A stretch of DNA of 21,379 nt from Caulobacteraceae bacterium UBA6225. GTDB lineage: Bacteria > Pseudomonadota > Alphaproteobacteria > Caulobacterales > Caulobacteraceae. Numbering within the stretch: the stretch's first letter is position 1; each line of letters starts with the position of its first letter. The notes beneath the pieces were generated by a model, which had not been told where the DNA came from, searched no databases, and was given only the letters and a program-made list of their open reading frames with translations. Below, one piece after another: positions 6,982 to 13,747 of this stretch. Where the stretch lies: the NCBI GenBank assembly GCA_002441055.1, contig DJWR01000152.1, positions 10,178 to 31,556 of the forward strand, read 5' to 3'. The position numbers and the translations under genes are program-made.

Positions 6982-7935
6982 GTGCCCCAGAGCGGCCTGC
7001 AATTGGGTCCATCCCGGGGAGTCTGTTTCAAAGACGAAATCCGGCTGCGCCGCGGTCACCGGGCCGAGACCGGCCCGCGACAGGTCTCGGCCAGCGTCGG
7101 CCACCGCGTCGGCGGCGACGAGCAGTCCATTGGGCCGGCGGGAGGCGCCCCGGGCGACCAGGGACTCTACAACGGCCTCGGCCTGCGGGTTTTGCAGTTC
7201 GGGCCAGATGAGGGTGGCGCTGCGGCGGGCCGCCGCGCGGGCCTCCACCTGACGCAGGAGGGCTTCAGCCGCGGCCATCTGGTCCGGAGTCCACTGCGCC
7301 CGAAGGCTGGCGGCCAGTTGGGCCTGGCTCTTCAGAATCACCCCATCGTCCAGCACCTTGAGGCCGTTGGCCTCCAGGGTCGCGCCCGTGGTGGTGATAT
7401 CCACCACCAGCTCGGCGGCGCCGGCGGCGGGCGCGCCTTCGGTGGCGCCTCCGGACTCCACGATCCGGTAGTCCACCAGACCGTGCCGGGCGAAAAACGC
7501 CCGGGTCTGCAGGATGTATTTGGTGGCCACGCGGATTCGCCGGCCGGTACGGGCGAGGATGTCGTGGGCCACCTCCTCCAGGTCAGCCATGGTGGCCACG
7601 TCCAGCCAGCTCTTGGGCGTCGCCACGACCAGATCGGCGCGGCCAAAGCCCAGGGGGCGCAGCAGCAGCGCCCGGGCCGACAGGTCGCCGGGCCGCTCGC
7701 GCATCAGATCCTCGCCCGTGACCCCCAGATGCACTTCGCCAGCGTCCAGGGCCTCGGCGATGTCGCCGGCCGAGAGCAACCGCACCTGGGCGCCGTCCAG
7801 CCCCTTGAGCCGGCCGCTATAGCCCCGTGCGCCGCCGTCAGCCTCGAGTTTGAGAGCGCAGTCGGCGAGCCAGGTCTCCACCTGCTCCTTCAACCGGCCC
7901 TTGGAGGGCAGGGCGATGATCAGCGGTGAGTCCAT
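6976..7935 (-). CDS. hisG: ATP phosphoribosyltransferase catalytic subunit
   Basis: HisG joins ATP and phosphoribosyl pyrophosphate, the committed first step of histidine synthesis. The 319-residue product starts MDSPLIIALPSKGRL, as expected for the nucleotide site. It has LGVTGEDLMRE (70-80) and the PRPP-binding segment VVDITTTGATLEANGLKVLD (177-196). It follows hisZ with a one-base overlap (TGATG), so the two should be co-translated and form the hetero-complex. Catalytic HisG proteins that need HisZ are usually about 200-230 residues. This one carries about 90 extra C-terminal residues (from about 230) that do not look like the standard ACT-like HisG_C domain of long-form enzymes. The catalytic assignment is firm; the role of the tail is unknown. 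Confidence 0.95.
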   Translation of the reverse strand: MDSPLIIALPSKGRLKEQVETWLADCALKLEADGGARGYSGRLKGLDGAQVRLLSAGDIAEALDAGEVHLGVTGEDLMRERPGDLSARALLLRPLGFGRADLVVATPKSWLDVATMADLEEVAHDILARTGRRIRVATKYILQTRAFFARHGLVDYRIVESGGATEGAPAAGAAELVVDITTTGATLEANGLKVLDDGVILKSQAQLAASLRAQWTPDQMAAAEALLRQVEARAAARRSATLIWPELQNPQAEAVVESLVARGASRRPNGLLVAADAVADAGRDLSRAGLGPVTAAQPDFVFETDSPGWTQLQAALGHN

Positions 7936-9077
7936 CAGACTTCTCCCTGTTCAAAGGCGCGCCAGGGCCGAACCATGCAGCCGACCGCCCGCCCCTGCGC
8001 GGTTCCGCCCAGACGCGACAGCAGGCCGTCATAACGCCCGCCCGCAGCCACGGGCCGGTCAGCGCCCAGGGCCTCGCTGCGGACTTCGAAGGTCACACCA
8101 TCATAGTAGTCGAAGGCCTGACCCACGCCGGGTGAGAACCTTAAGGCAGCGTCTGGAACGCCAAGGTCGGCCAGCCGCGACAGGCGCTGGTCCCAGGCGG
8201 CGATGGCCGTATCCAGGGTCTCGCTGGCCGGGCCAGCCAGGGCGCGTACCTGGTTCAGGGCCGCCCGCGGCGCGCCGTCTATGGCGCGGAAGGCCGCCAC
8301 AGCCTCAGCCTGGGCCTCGGTCAAGGCCGGGGTCCTGCGGGCATGCGCCTTGGCCACCAGACGCTCGGCGATCTCCGCCGGACCGCGGCCGCCGACGGGG
8401 GCGACCCCGGCCAGGCTCCAGACCTCACGCAACAGGCTGGCGGCGCCTTCGCCCGGCAGGTCGGCCAGCAGGTCCGCCAACTGACCGCCGCCGGCCGCCT
8501 CGGCCGCGCCCTGGCCGGCCCGGGTCAGTTCAGCCTGGATGAGCCGAGGACGCTTGGCGATGCGGATGAGGCGCGCCGCCAGGATCGGCGCCAGGTCGAG
8601 GCTTTCCACAAAGGCCGCAAACAGGGCCGCATCCCCCAGCCAAAGGGTCAGGTCTTTCCGTCCCCCCGCGCAGGCTGACCGCCAGGCCAGAGCCGCCACT
8701 TCGATATCGGCCAGGGCCGCTGAGGCGCCGGGCGGGTCAAACCGTTCAAGCCCGAGCTGCAGGAATTCCTCGGAGCGGCCGGTGTGCTCGGGCGCGGCCC
8801 GAAAGGCCTTGCCCTGGTAGAAGTAGAGCCCCTCGGCGGCGCCGGACTCGATGTGGCTGCGGGCCACCGGCGCGGTGAAATCCGGGCGCAGGCAGGCCTC
8901 GGCCCCGCCCTCGGCCTGGACGACGAACAGTCGCGAACGCAGGCCCTCGCCGGCCAGATCGAGGATCAGGTTCAGGGGCTGCACCAGGGGCACGTCGGCG
9001 AGGCTCGCGCCCAGGCCGTCAAAGGGCGCGCGGATGGCGGCCAGGACCGCCGGCGGCAGGGTCGGCTCAACCCGCAT
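7935..9077 (-). CDS. hisZ: ATP phosphoribosyltransferase regulatory subunit
   Basis: HisZ is a paralogue of the histidyl-tRNA synthetase catalytic domain. It has lost aminoacylation and serves as the regulatory subunit of HisG. The 380-residue product shows the class II fold signatures, with CLRPDFTAPVARSH (about 62-75) and GLYFYQGKAFRA corresponding to motif 2. GQAFDYYDGVTFEV corresponds to the histidine-A motif. The protein ends soon after the motif-3 region AAGGRYDGLLSRLGG and lacks the anticodon-binding domain present in the upstream hisS, as typical for HisZ. Its ATG shares a base with the hisS stop (TGATG at 9079-9075), and its stop overlaps hisG the same way. This suggests translational coupling and equimolar synthesis. 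Confidence is high because of both sequence and context. Confidence 0.95.
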   Translation of the reverse strand: MRVEPTLPPAVLAAIRAPFDGLGASLADVPLVQPLNLILDLAGEGLRSRLFVVQAEGGAEACLRPDFTAPVARSHIESGAAEGLYFYQGKAFRAAPEHTGRSEEFLQLGLERFDPPGASAALADIEVAALAWRSACAGGRKDLTLWLGDAALFAAFVESLDLAPILAARLIRIAKRPRLIQAELTRAGQGAAEAAGGGQLADLLADLPGEGAASLLREVWSLAGVAPVGGRGPAEIAERLVAKAHARRTPALTEAQAEAVAAFRAIDGAPRAALNQVRALAGPASETLDTAIAAWDQRLSRLADLGVPDAALRFSPGVGQAFDYYDGVTFEVRSEALGADRPVAAGGRYDGLLSRLGGTAQGRAVGCMVRPWRAFEQGEV

Positions 9078-10552
9078 CAGCCACCCCTCACGATCTTGGC
9101 CACCGTCGCCACCAGTTCAGTGCGGGGGCAGTTGATCTGGCCGGGGCGCTGCTCGCGCCACTGGCTGTTGTCGGTGATCCCGGCGGCGAGCTCACGGCCG
9201 AGGTCGAGATCCTTGATGGTCACGGTTCCGGCGGCGATCTCGTCCCCGCCCAGGATGACGGCGGCCGGCGCCAGGCGACGGTCGGCGTACTTCATCTGGG
9301 CCTTCATGCCTGAGGATCCCAGATAGACCTCCGCAGCGATCCCGGCGGCGCGCAGTTCGCCGGCTGCAGCGAAATAGTGAGCCATGTCGTCCTGGCTAAA
9401 CGCGATGACCACCACAGGTCCGCGGACGTCGGCGGCCATGTCCCGGCCCGCCGCTCGCAGGGCCGAGGCCAGGCGCGAGACGCCGAAGGAGAAACCTGTA
9501 GCCGGCACGGTCTGGCCGGTGAAGCGGGCGACAAGGTCATCATAGCGCCCGCCGCCGCCGATGGAGCCGAAGCGGACCGCGTGGCCCTTCTCGTCGGTGG
9601 TCTCCAGCAGCAGCTCGGCCTCGAAGACCGCGCCGGTGTAGTATTCCAGACCCCGGACGATGGCCGGCTCGAAGACGGCCTGGGCTTCGGACACCCCCAG
9701 GCTCTTCAGCGCCCCGTCGATGGCGGCGAGTTCGGCGAGCCCCGCATCGCCCTCGGCCGACCCGCCGATGATGTCGGCGAGACGGGCGAGCACGCTGGAG
9801 CGATCCCCGCCGCCGGCCGCCGTGAAGGCCAGCACAGCCTCAGCCGCCGCCGCATTCAGCCCCGCCCCCTTGGTGAAGGCGCCGGACTCGTCCTTGCGCC
9901 CTTCGCCCAGCAGCAGCCGGACCCCGTCGGGGCCCAGGCGGTCGAGCTTGTCCACCGCCCGCAGCACGCCCAGCTTCTGCCGTTCGTCGCTGACGCCCGC
10001 TGTGGCCAGCAGACCGTTGAGCAGCTTGCGGTTGTTGATGCGGATGACCGCAGAGCCTGTTGGCAGGCCCGCCGCAGCCAGGCCCTCGGCGGCCATGGCG
10101 ATGATCTCCGCGTCGGCTTCGGGCCGGGCCGAACCCACCGTGTCGGCGTCGCACTGCGTGAACTCGCGGAAGCGGCCGGGGCCGGGCTTTTCGTTGCGCC
10201 AGACCGGACCGAAGGCGTAGCGACGGAACGGCTTGGGCAGGGTCTCCCAGTTCTGGGCGGCGAAGCGGGCCAGGGGCGCGGTCAGGTCGTAGCGCAGGGC
10301 CATCCACTGCTCGTCATCGTCCTGCAGGGCGAAGACGCCCTCATTGGGACGGTCGGCGTCGGGCAGGAACTTGCCGAGCGCATCGGCATATTCGAAGGCG
10401 CCGGTGTCGAGCGCCTCGAAGCCATAGCGTTCATAGACCGCCGAGACGGCGGTGAGGATCTGGCGCTCGGCCACCAGGTCGCGGGCGCGGCGGTCCATGA
10501 AGCCGCGCGGGCTGCGCGCCTCCGGGCGGATGGGGGCGGTCTCGTCGGTCAT
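9077..10552 (-). CDS. hisS: Histidyl-tRNA synthetase
   Basis: The 491-residue cytoplasmic enzyme charges tRNA-His. Visible class IIa features are ALRYDLTAPLAR (85-96) and motif 2 from FRRYAFGPVWRNEKPGPG to RFREFTQCD (109-135). A histidine-specific motif GLEYYTGAVFE is at 301-311, and motif 3 GSIGGGGRYDDLV (329-341) is followed by SFGVSRL (355-361). A helical insertion domain occupies about 150-290, and a C-terminal anticodon-binding domain begins near 378. It is first in the hisS-hisZ-hisG operon. No Shine-Dalgarno sequence precedes the ATG at 10552; the upstream 9 nt are GCGCGCCCC. A small reading frame with a good ribosome binding site stops just before it, which may supply ribosomes. A His-rich leader frame further upstream suggests control by histidyl-tRNA charging. 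Confidence 0.96.
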   Translation of the reverse strand: MTDETAPIRPEARSPRGFMDRRARDLVAERQILTAVSAVYERYGFEALDTGAFEYADALGKFLPDADRPNEGVFALQDDDEQWMALRYDLTAPLARFAAQNWETLPKPFRRYAFGPVWRNEKPGPGRFREFTQCDADTVGSARPEADAEIIAMAAEGLAAAGLPTGSAVIRINNRKLLNGLLATAGVSDERQKLGVLRAVDKLDRLGPDGVRLLLGEGRKDESGAFTKGAGLNAAAAEAVLAFTAAGGGDRSSVLARLADIIGGSAEGDAGLAELAAIDGALKSLGVSEAQAVFEPAIVRGLEYYTGAVFEAELLLETTDEKGHAVRFGSIGGGGRYDDLVARFTGQTVPATGFSFGVSRLASALRAAGRDMAADVRGPVVVIAFSQDDMAHYFAAAGELRAAGIAAEVYLGSSGMKAQMKYADRRLAPAAVILGGDEIAAGTVTIKDLDLGRELAAGITDNSQWREQRPGQINCPRTELVATVAKIVRGG

Positions 10553-10561
10553 GGGGCGCGC

Positions 10562-10633
10562 TTAAATGAAGGAGCCGGACGCCACAAGGCGGCGGCGGGC
10601 TCTGGCGAAGGTGAGAAAGGCGTTCGGTGTCAT
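10562..10633 (-). CDS. Small upstream reading frame (23 codons) coupled to hisS
   Basis: An ATG at 10633 is preceded by GGAG (10643-10640) with 6-nt spacing. The frame encodes 23 residues beginning MTPNAFLTFARARRR and ends at TAA (10564-10562), 9 nt before the hisS ATG. It is basic and not histidine-rich. The region containing its ribosome binding site (GGAGCGACG, 10643-10635) can pair with CGTC-CG-GCTCC (10581-10571) within its own coding region, leaving a 2-nt bulge. Translation may therefore be needed to open the structure and deliver ribosomes to hisS, which lacks a binding site. I do not recognise the peptide; its function could lie purely in the act of translation. Confidence 0.5.
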   Translation of the reverse strand: MTPNAFLTFARARRRLVASGSFI

Positions 10634-10660
10634 ACGTCGCTCCGAAGGTCATGGGCGCGA

Positions 10661-10705
10661 CGGACGGGGATATCCAGCGGCGAGCCCCGTCCGCTGCGGG
10701 GCTCG
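10661..10705 (-). promoter_or_regulatory. Mutually exclusive hairpins of the his leader (attenuator-like)
   Basis: On the minus strand CGAGCCCCG (10705-10697) pairs with CGGGGCTCG (10689-10681), a perfect 9-bp stem with loop CAGCGGA. Alternatively CGGACGGGG (10693-10685) pairs with CCCCGTCCG (10669-10661), also 9 bp, with a 15-nt loop. The two share 10689-10685, so they exclude each other. A third pairing, GCGGGG (10746-10741, inside the leader peptide frame) with CCCCGC (10701-10696), competes with the first. This is the architecture of an attenuator. No U-run follows either hairpin, so termination would have to be Rho-dependent or the output would be translational. Confidence 0.6.
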
Positions 10706-10727
10706 AGCCGTGGTCGTCGTCCTGAAC

Positions 10728-10805
10728 TCAGGCCGCGCAACCCCGCCCGATCCCGCAGGAGATCGGATGGTGGTGGTGGCCGTGATGGCGCAGGGCGAAG
10801 GTCAT
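10728..10805 (-). CDS. hisL: Histidine-rich leader peptide of the hisS-hisZ-hisG operon
   Basis: The frame ATG (10805-10803) to TGA (10730-10728) encodes 25 residues. After MTFALR comes HHGHHHH, six histidine codons within seven codons (10787-10767), then PISCGIGRGCAA. Such a run just upstream of histidine genes is the hallmark of ribosome-mediated attenuation: shortage of charged tRNA-His stalls the ribosome there. A 6-bp hairpin CCGATC/GATCGG (10766-10761 with 10752-10747) follows the His codons immediately. No ribosome binding site precedes the ATG, but a -10-like element ends 7 nt before it. The peptide may therefore be leaderless, as described for trpL of some rhizobia. The reading frame is certain; the regulatory role is inferred. 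Confidence 0.78.
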   Translation of the reverse strand: MTFALRHHGHHHHPISCGIGRGCAA

Positions 10806-10812
10806 GGGCGGC

Positions 10813-10836
10813 CCTATAGCCGAGGCGCGGGCGCAA
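10813..10836 (-). promoter_or_regulatory. Candidate promoter of the his leader and hisSZG operon
   Basis: On the minus strand GCTATAGG (10820-10813) matches six of eight positions of GCTANAWC. TTGCGC (10836-10831) is a -35 candidate with a 12-nt spacer to TATAGG. It lies in the 40 nt between the pgi stop and the leader ATG. Initiation 7 nt downstream would fall on or next to the ATG at 10805. Read-through from pgi is a possible second source. Confidence 0.45.
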
Positions 10837-10845
10837 GGCCAGCCT

Positions 10846-12468
10846 TCACCCCGCCCCCCGCAGCCTGGCGATCAGGGCGGCGGTGGAAGGATCGTGGGAC
10901 CGTGGGGCGTCACCCTGCAGGTCCTCAAGGATGCGGCCAGCCAGGGTCTTACCCAGCTCCACGCCCCACTGGTCGAAGCTGTTGATCCCCCAGAGCACCC
11001 CCTCGACGAAGGTCTTGTGCTCATAGAGCGCGATCAGCGCGCCCAGGATCTGCGGCGTCAGGGCCTGCATGAGGATGAAGCTGGTGGGACGGTCGCCGGG
11101 GAAGGTCTTCTGCGGCGCCAGGATATCGATTTCCTCAGGCGAGCGGCCGTCAGCCGCCAGACTTTTGCGAACCTCGGCCTCGCTGCGGCCGACCATGAGC
11201 GCCTCGGCCTGGGCCAGCGCATTGGCCAGCAGCTTGGTCTGGGAGTCCGGATGGCCGTCCGCGCTCTGCGCCACCGCCAGGATATCGGCGGGGATGATGT
11301 CGCTGCCCTGGTGCATCAGCTGGAAGAAGGCGTGCTGCACATTGGCGCCGGCGTCGCCGAACACGGTCGTCGCCGTGGCCTGAGCCACCGGCCGGCCATC
11401 GGCGCGCACCCGCTTGCCGTTGGATTCCATCTCCAGCTGCTGCAGAAAGTTGGGCAACAGCCGCAGGCGCTGGGCATAGGGCACCACGGCGCGCACCGGC
11501 CGATCCATGGCATTGCGGTTAAAAACATGGGCGAGCGCCAGCAGCACCGGCGCGTTGGTCTCCAGCGGCGCCTGGCGGAAATGGTCGTCCATGGCCGCAG
11601 CCCCGGCCAGCAGAGCCTCGAAGGCCTCAGGACCAAGGGCGATGGCGCAGGACAGGCCTACCGCCGACCAGATCGAATAGCGCCCGCCGACCCAGTCGCG
11701 GAACCCGAAAATCTGGTCGGGGCGGACGCCGAAGGCCTGGGCCACGTCCGGCGCGGCTGAAACCGCCACCAGATGGGCGTCGGCGGCCTCGCCCAGGGCC
11801 TCGCGCAGCCAGGTGCGGGCGATGGCGGCGTTGGCCATGGTCTCTTGGGTGGTGAAGGTCTTGGAGACCACCACCACCAGGGTTCGGGCCGGATCAAGAC
11901 CGGCCAGGGCCAGGGTGATCTCGGCGGGATCCACATTGGCGGCGAAGCGCAGGTCGATCTGGGGGCTTGGCGCGCGCAGGGCCTCCCAGACCAGGCGGGG
12001 CCCGAAGTCCGAGCCGCCGATGCCAATATGCACCACCGAGGAAAAGGACTGGCCCGTGGCGCCTTTACGCGCGCCTGATCTGATGGCGCGGGCGAAGTCG
12101 GCCACGGCGGCCCGAACAGCCTCCACCTCGGCTGAGACGGGCTCCCCCAGGGCGGAAAAGGCCGCGCCGGCCGGCGCGCGAAGCGCCATGTGCAGGGCCG
12201 CCCGGCCCTCAGACGGGTTGACCATCTCGCCGGCGAACAGGCGCTCACGGGCGCCTTCGATCTCTGCGGCCCGGACGAGATCAAGCGCCAGGCCAAGATC
12301 CTTGGCCGACCACGGCTGTTTGGAAAGGTCGAGGTAGAGACCGCAGGCCTCCAGGCTGAGGCGGTCGAGCCGGTCAGGTTCGGCGTCGAACAGGCCTGCA
12401 ATGGGGCGGGCCGCGGCGGCGGCTCCAGCAGCCCGCAGGCGCCGCCAGGCGGCCTGATGATCAGACAT
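10846..12468 (-). CDS. pgi: Glucose-6-phosphate isomerase
   Basis: The 540-residue enzyme interconverts glucose-6-phosphate and fructose-6-phosphate in the cytoplasm. Key features are HIGIGGSDFGPRLV (147-160), the phosphate-binding VVVSKTFTTQETMANA (199-214), the catalytic glutamate E348 in LEMESNGKRV, H386 in FFQLMHQGSD, and the family signature GINSFDQWGVELGK ending in catalytic K507. Length is typical of the bacterial type with a shorter N-terminus. The ATG at 12468 follows GGGGGAT at about 7 nt. Its stop lies 40 nt before the his leader frame on the same strand, so pgi read-through could reach hisS unless the leader region blocks it. No terminator hairpin with a U-run is visible between them. 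Confidence 0.96.
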   Translation of the reverse strand: MSDHQAAWRRLRAAGAAAAARPIAGLFDAEPDRLDRLSLEACGLYLDLSKQPWSAKDLGLALDLVRAAEIEGARERLFAGEMVNPSEGRAALHMALRAPAGAAFSALGEPVSAEVEAVRAAVADFARAIRSGARKGATGQSFSSVVHIGIGGSDFGPRLVWEALRAPSPQIDLRFAANVDPAEITLALAGLDPARTLVVVVSKTFTTQETMANAAIARTWLREALGEAADAHLVAVSAAPDVAQAFGVRPDQIFGFRDWVGGRYSIWSAVGLSCAIALGPEAFEALLAGAAAMDDHFRQAPLETNAPVLLALAHVFNRNAMDRPVRAVVPYAQRLRLLPNFLQQLEMESNGKRVRADGRPVAQATATTVFGDAGANVQHAFFQLMHQGSDIIPADILAVAQSADGHPDSQTKLLANALAQAEALMVGRSEAEVRKSLAADGRSPEEIDILAPQKTFPGDRPTSFILMQALTPQILGALIALYEHKTFVEGVLWGINSFDQWGVELGKTLAGRILEDLQGDAPRSHDPSTAALIARLRGAG

Positions 12469-12611
12469 GGTTCATCCCCCATTCAACGGGCGCCATACAA
12501 GCCGACTGTACGGGCCCGGGCAAAGCCGGTTAGCAAAAGCCCAGCGTCCCGTCTTCGTTCCGCCGTCAAATGTGGGCCTGATCGGCCCAGTTTGCGCCAG
12601 GAGGCCATACC

Positions 12612-13076
12612 ATGCCCTGCGCCGCCCTCGCCCTATCGACCCTGCTCTGGATGACCGCTGGCCCCGCGCCAGCCCAGGCCGAGCCGCCAATGCCGCCCCC
12701 CGCCGTCGCCCTGGAGCCCCTGTTCGCCGAGATCGTCGGCCGGGCCGGCGCCCTGAAGGCCGAGGCCGAGACCATGCGCCAGACGCAGGCGCCGACCACC
12801 GAAGCCTTCAAGACCGGTATCGCCGATCTGGCCGCCCTGGACATGAAGGGCCAGCAGATCGTGCGCGACCGGGGCAATGACGGGGACCTGGCCTGCATCC
12901 TGCGCGGGATCGCCGAGGACCTGCCGGTGAAGCTCGCGGCCCTGCAACTGGCCAGCGATGCGGGCGCCCGCGACAGCGCCCTGCGGGAGCTGATCTATCT
13001 CTTGAACGACAATGTGGAGGTGCTGGTCGCCCCGCCCGGCCCGGCGTCTGGAATCCCGACCGGCGAGGCGACCTGA
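12612..13076 (+). CDS. Small secreted protein of unknown function
   Basis: I do not recognise the family. The 154-residue product starts with MPCAALALSTLLWMTAG, a signal peptide likely cleaved after AQA, so it should be periplasmic. The mature part is helical by composition. It contains a proline-rich stretch (EPPMPPP) and two long amphipathic segments, AEIVGRAGALKAEAETMRQ and LACILRGIAEDLPVKLAALQ, with one mature cysteine in the second. It ends with a flexible proline/glycine tail. AGGAGG at 12599-12604 lies 7 nt before the ATG, strong support that it is translated. It is divergent from pgi and ends only 4 nt before the convergent stop of the redoxin gene. A periplasmic helical-bundle role near a thiol system is possible but unproven. 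Confidence 0.8.
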   Translation: MPCAALALSTLLWMTAGPAPAQAEPPMPPPAVALEPLFAEIVGRAGALKAEAETMRQTQAPTTEAFKTGIADLAALDMKGQQIVRDRGNDGDLACILRGIAEDLPVKLAALQLASDAGARDSALRELIYLLNDNVEVLVAPPGPASGIPTGEAT

Positions 13077-13080
13077 CGCT

Positions 13081-13704
13081 TTAGTACTTCACGCTGCAGC
13101 CGTAGGGGGCGGAGACCGGGCGGGCGACGGCGCGGCCGGCCTTGAGGTCATCGAGCGCGGCGACGACGAAGTTGGTCGCGCCCTTGAGGCTCGCCGGGTC
13201 GGCGCTGTTCTTGTCGTCGATACCGCCCATATAGACGAGCGTCCCGGCCGGATTGACCACATACATGTGCGGCGTGGTCTTGGCGCCATAGGCGCGGCCC
13301 ACATCACCCTTGGGGTCCAGCAGGATGGCGCTCGGCGCCGCGCCGGATGCGGTCTTCCAGGCGTTGGCCTGGGCGGCGGTCTTGTAGCCCTGTTTGCCTG
13401 GGGCCGAGGAGATGACGCTCAGCCAGACGACGCCGTCCCCGGCCGCACGCTTCTGCAGGCTCTGCATGGCGCCGCCATTGTAGTGCTTCTGGACATAGGG
13501 GCAGCCCTCATTGGTCCATTCCAGCACCACCGTCTTACCGCGAAATTCCGCCAGGGTCCGGGTCTTGCCATTGGAGTCCACCGCGCTGAAGGCGGGGGCG
13601 GGCTTGCCGATGGCTGGGGCGGCCAGGGCCGGGGCCGCGACCAGGGCCGCCAGGGCGGCGATCCCGGCGAGGATCGGGCGGCGGGGGAAGGATGGCGTCG
13701 TCAT
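13081..13704 (-). CDS. Periplasmic thioredoxin-fold redoxin (AhpC/TSA-like), single active-site Cys
   Basis: The 207-residue product begins MTTPSFPRRPILAG, an export signal cleaved near ALA (about 28). The adjacent arginines could allow Tat export, but the motif is incomplete. The redoxin/TlpA-like fold is indicated by GKPAPAFSAVDSNGKTRTLAEF (33-54) and EWTNEGCPYVQKHY (62-75). A later cis-proline segment reads AKTTPHMYVVNPAGTLVYMGG. The active site has C68 in a CPYV context, so the second cysteine of a CxxC is missing. Another cysteine, C203, stands near the C-terminus in PYGCSVKY and could be the resolving residue. AGGAG lies 7 nt before the ATG at 13704. It follows the DsbD-like gene by 43 nt and is presumably its co-transcribed redox partner. 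Peroxidase activity is possible but not shown. Confidence 0.87.
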   Translation of the reverse strand: MTTPSFPRRPILAGIAALAALVAAPALAAPAIGKPAPAFSAVDSNGKTRTLAEFRGKTVVLEWTNEGCPYVQKHYNGGAMQSLQKRAAGDGVVWLSVISSAPGKQGYKTAAQANAWKTASGAAPSAILLDPKGDVGRAYGAKTTPHMYVVNPAGTLVYMGGIDDKNSADPASLKGATNFVVAALDDLKAGRAVARPVSAPYGCSVKY

Positions 13705-13747
13705 AGGCGTCTCCTGCGGTTTGATGGCGGCGATGAGGAACGGAAAC

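Noticed and set aside
6825..7031. 68-codon minus-strand frame after hisG, including a 15-codon ATG-started end
   Set aside because: No ribosome binding site for either start and partial overlap with hisG; no protein-like features.
6964..7929. 321-codon plus-strand frame opposite hisG
   Set aside because: Shadow frame; the minus strand is a complete hisG overlapping hisZ in operon fashion.
10431..10652. 73-codon minus-strand frame overlapping the hisS start
   Set aside because: Out of frame with hisS for most of its length and proline/arginine-rich; the shorter 23-codon frame at 10633-10562 has the ribosome binding site.
10661..10693. Hairpin 10693-10661 as a standard intrinsic terminator of the his leader
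   Set aside because: It is followed by TCGCGCCC, not a U-run, so intrinsic termination cannot be claimed.
9377..10819. 480-codon plus-strand frame opposite hisS and the his leader
   Set aside because: Shadow of hisS; no ribosome binding site or recognisable domain.
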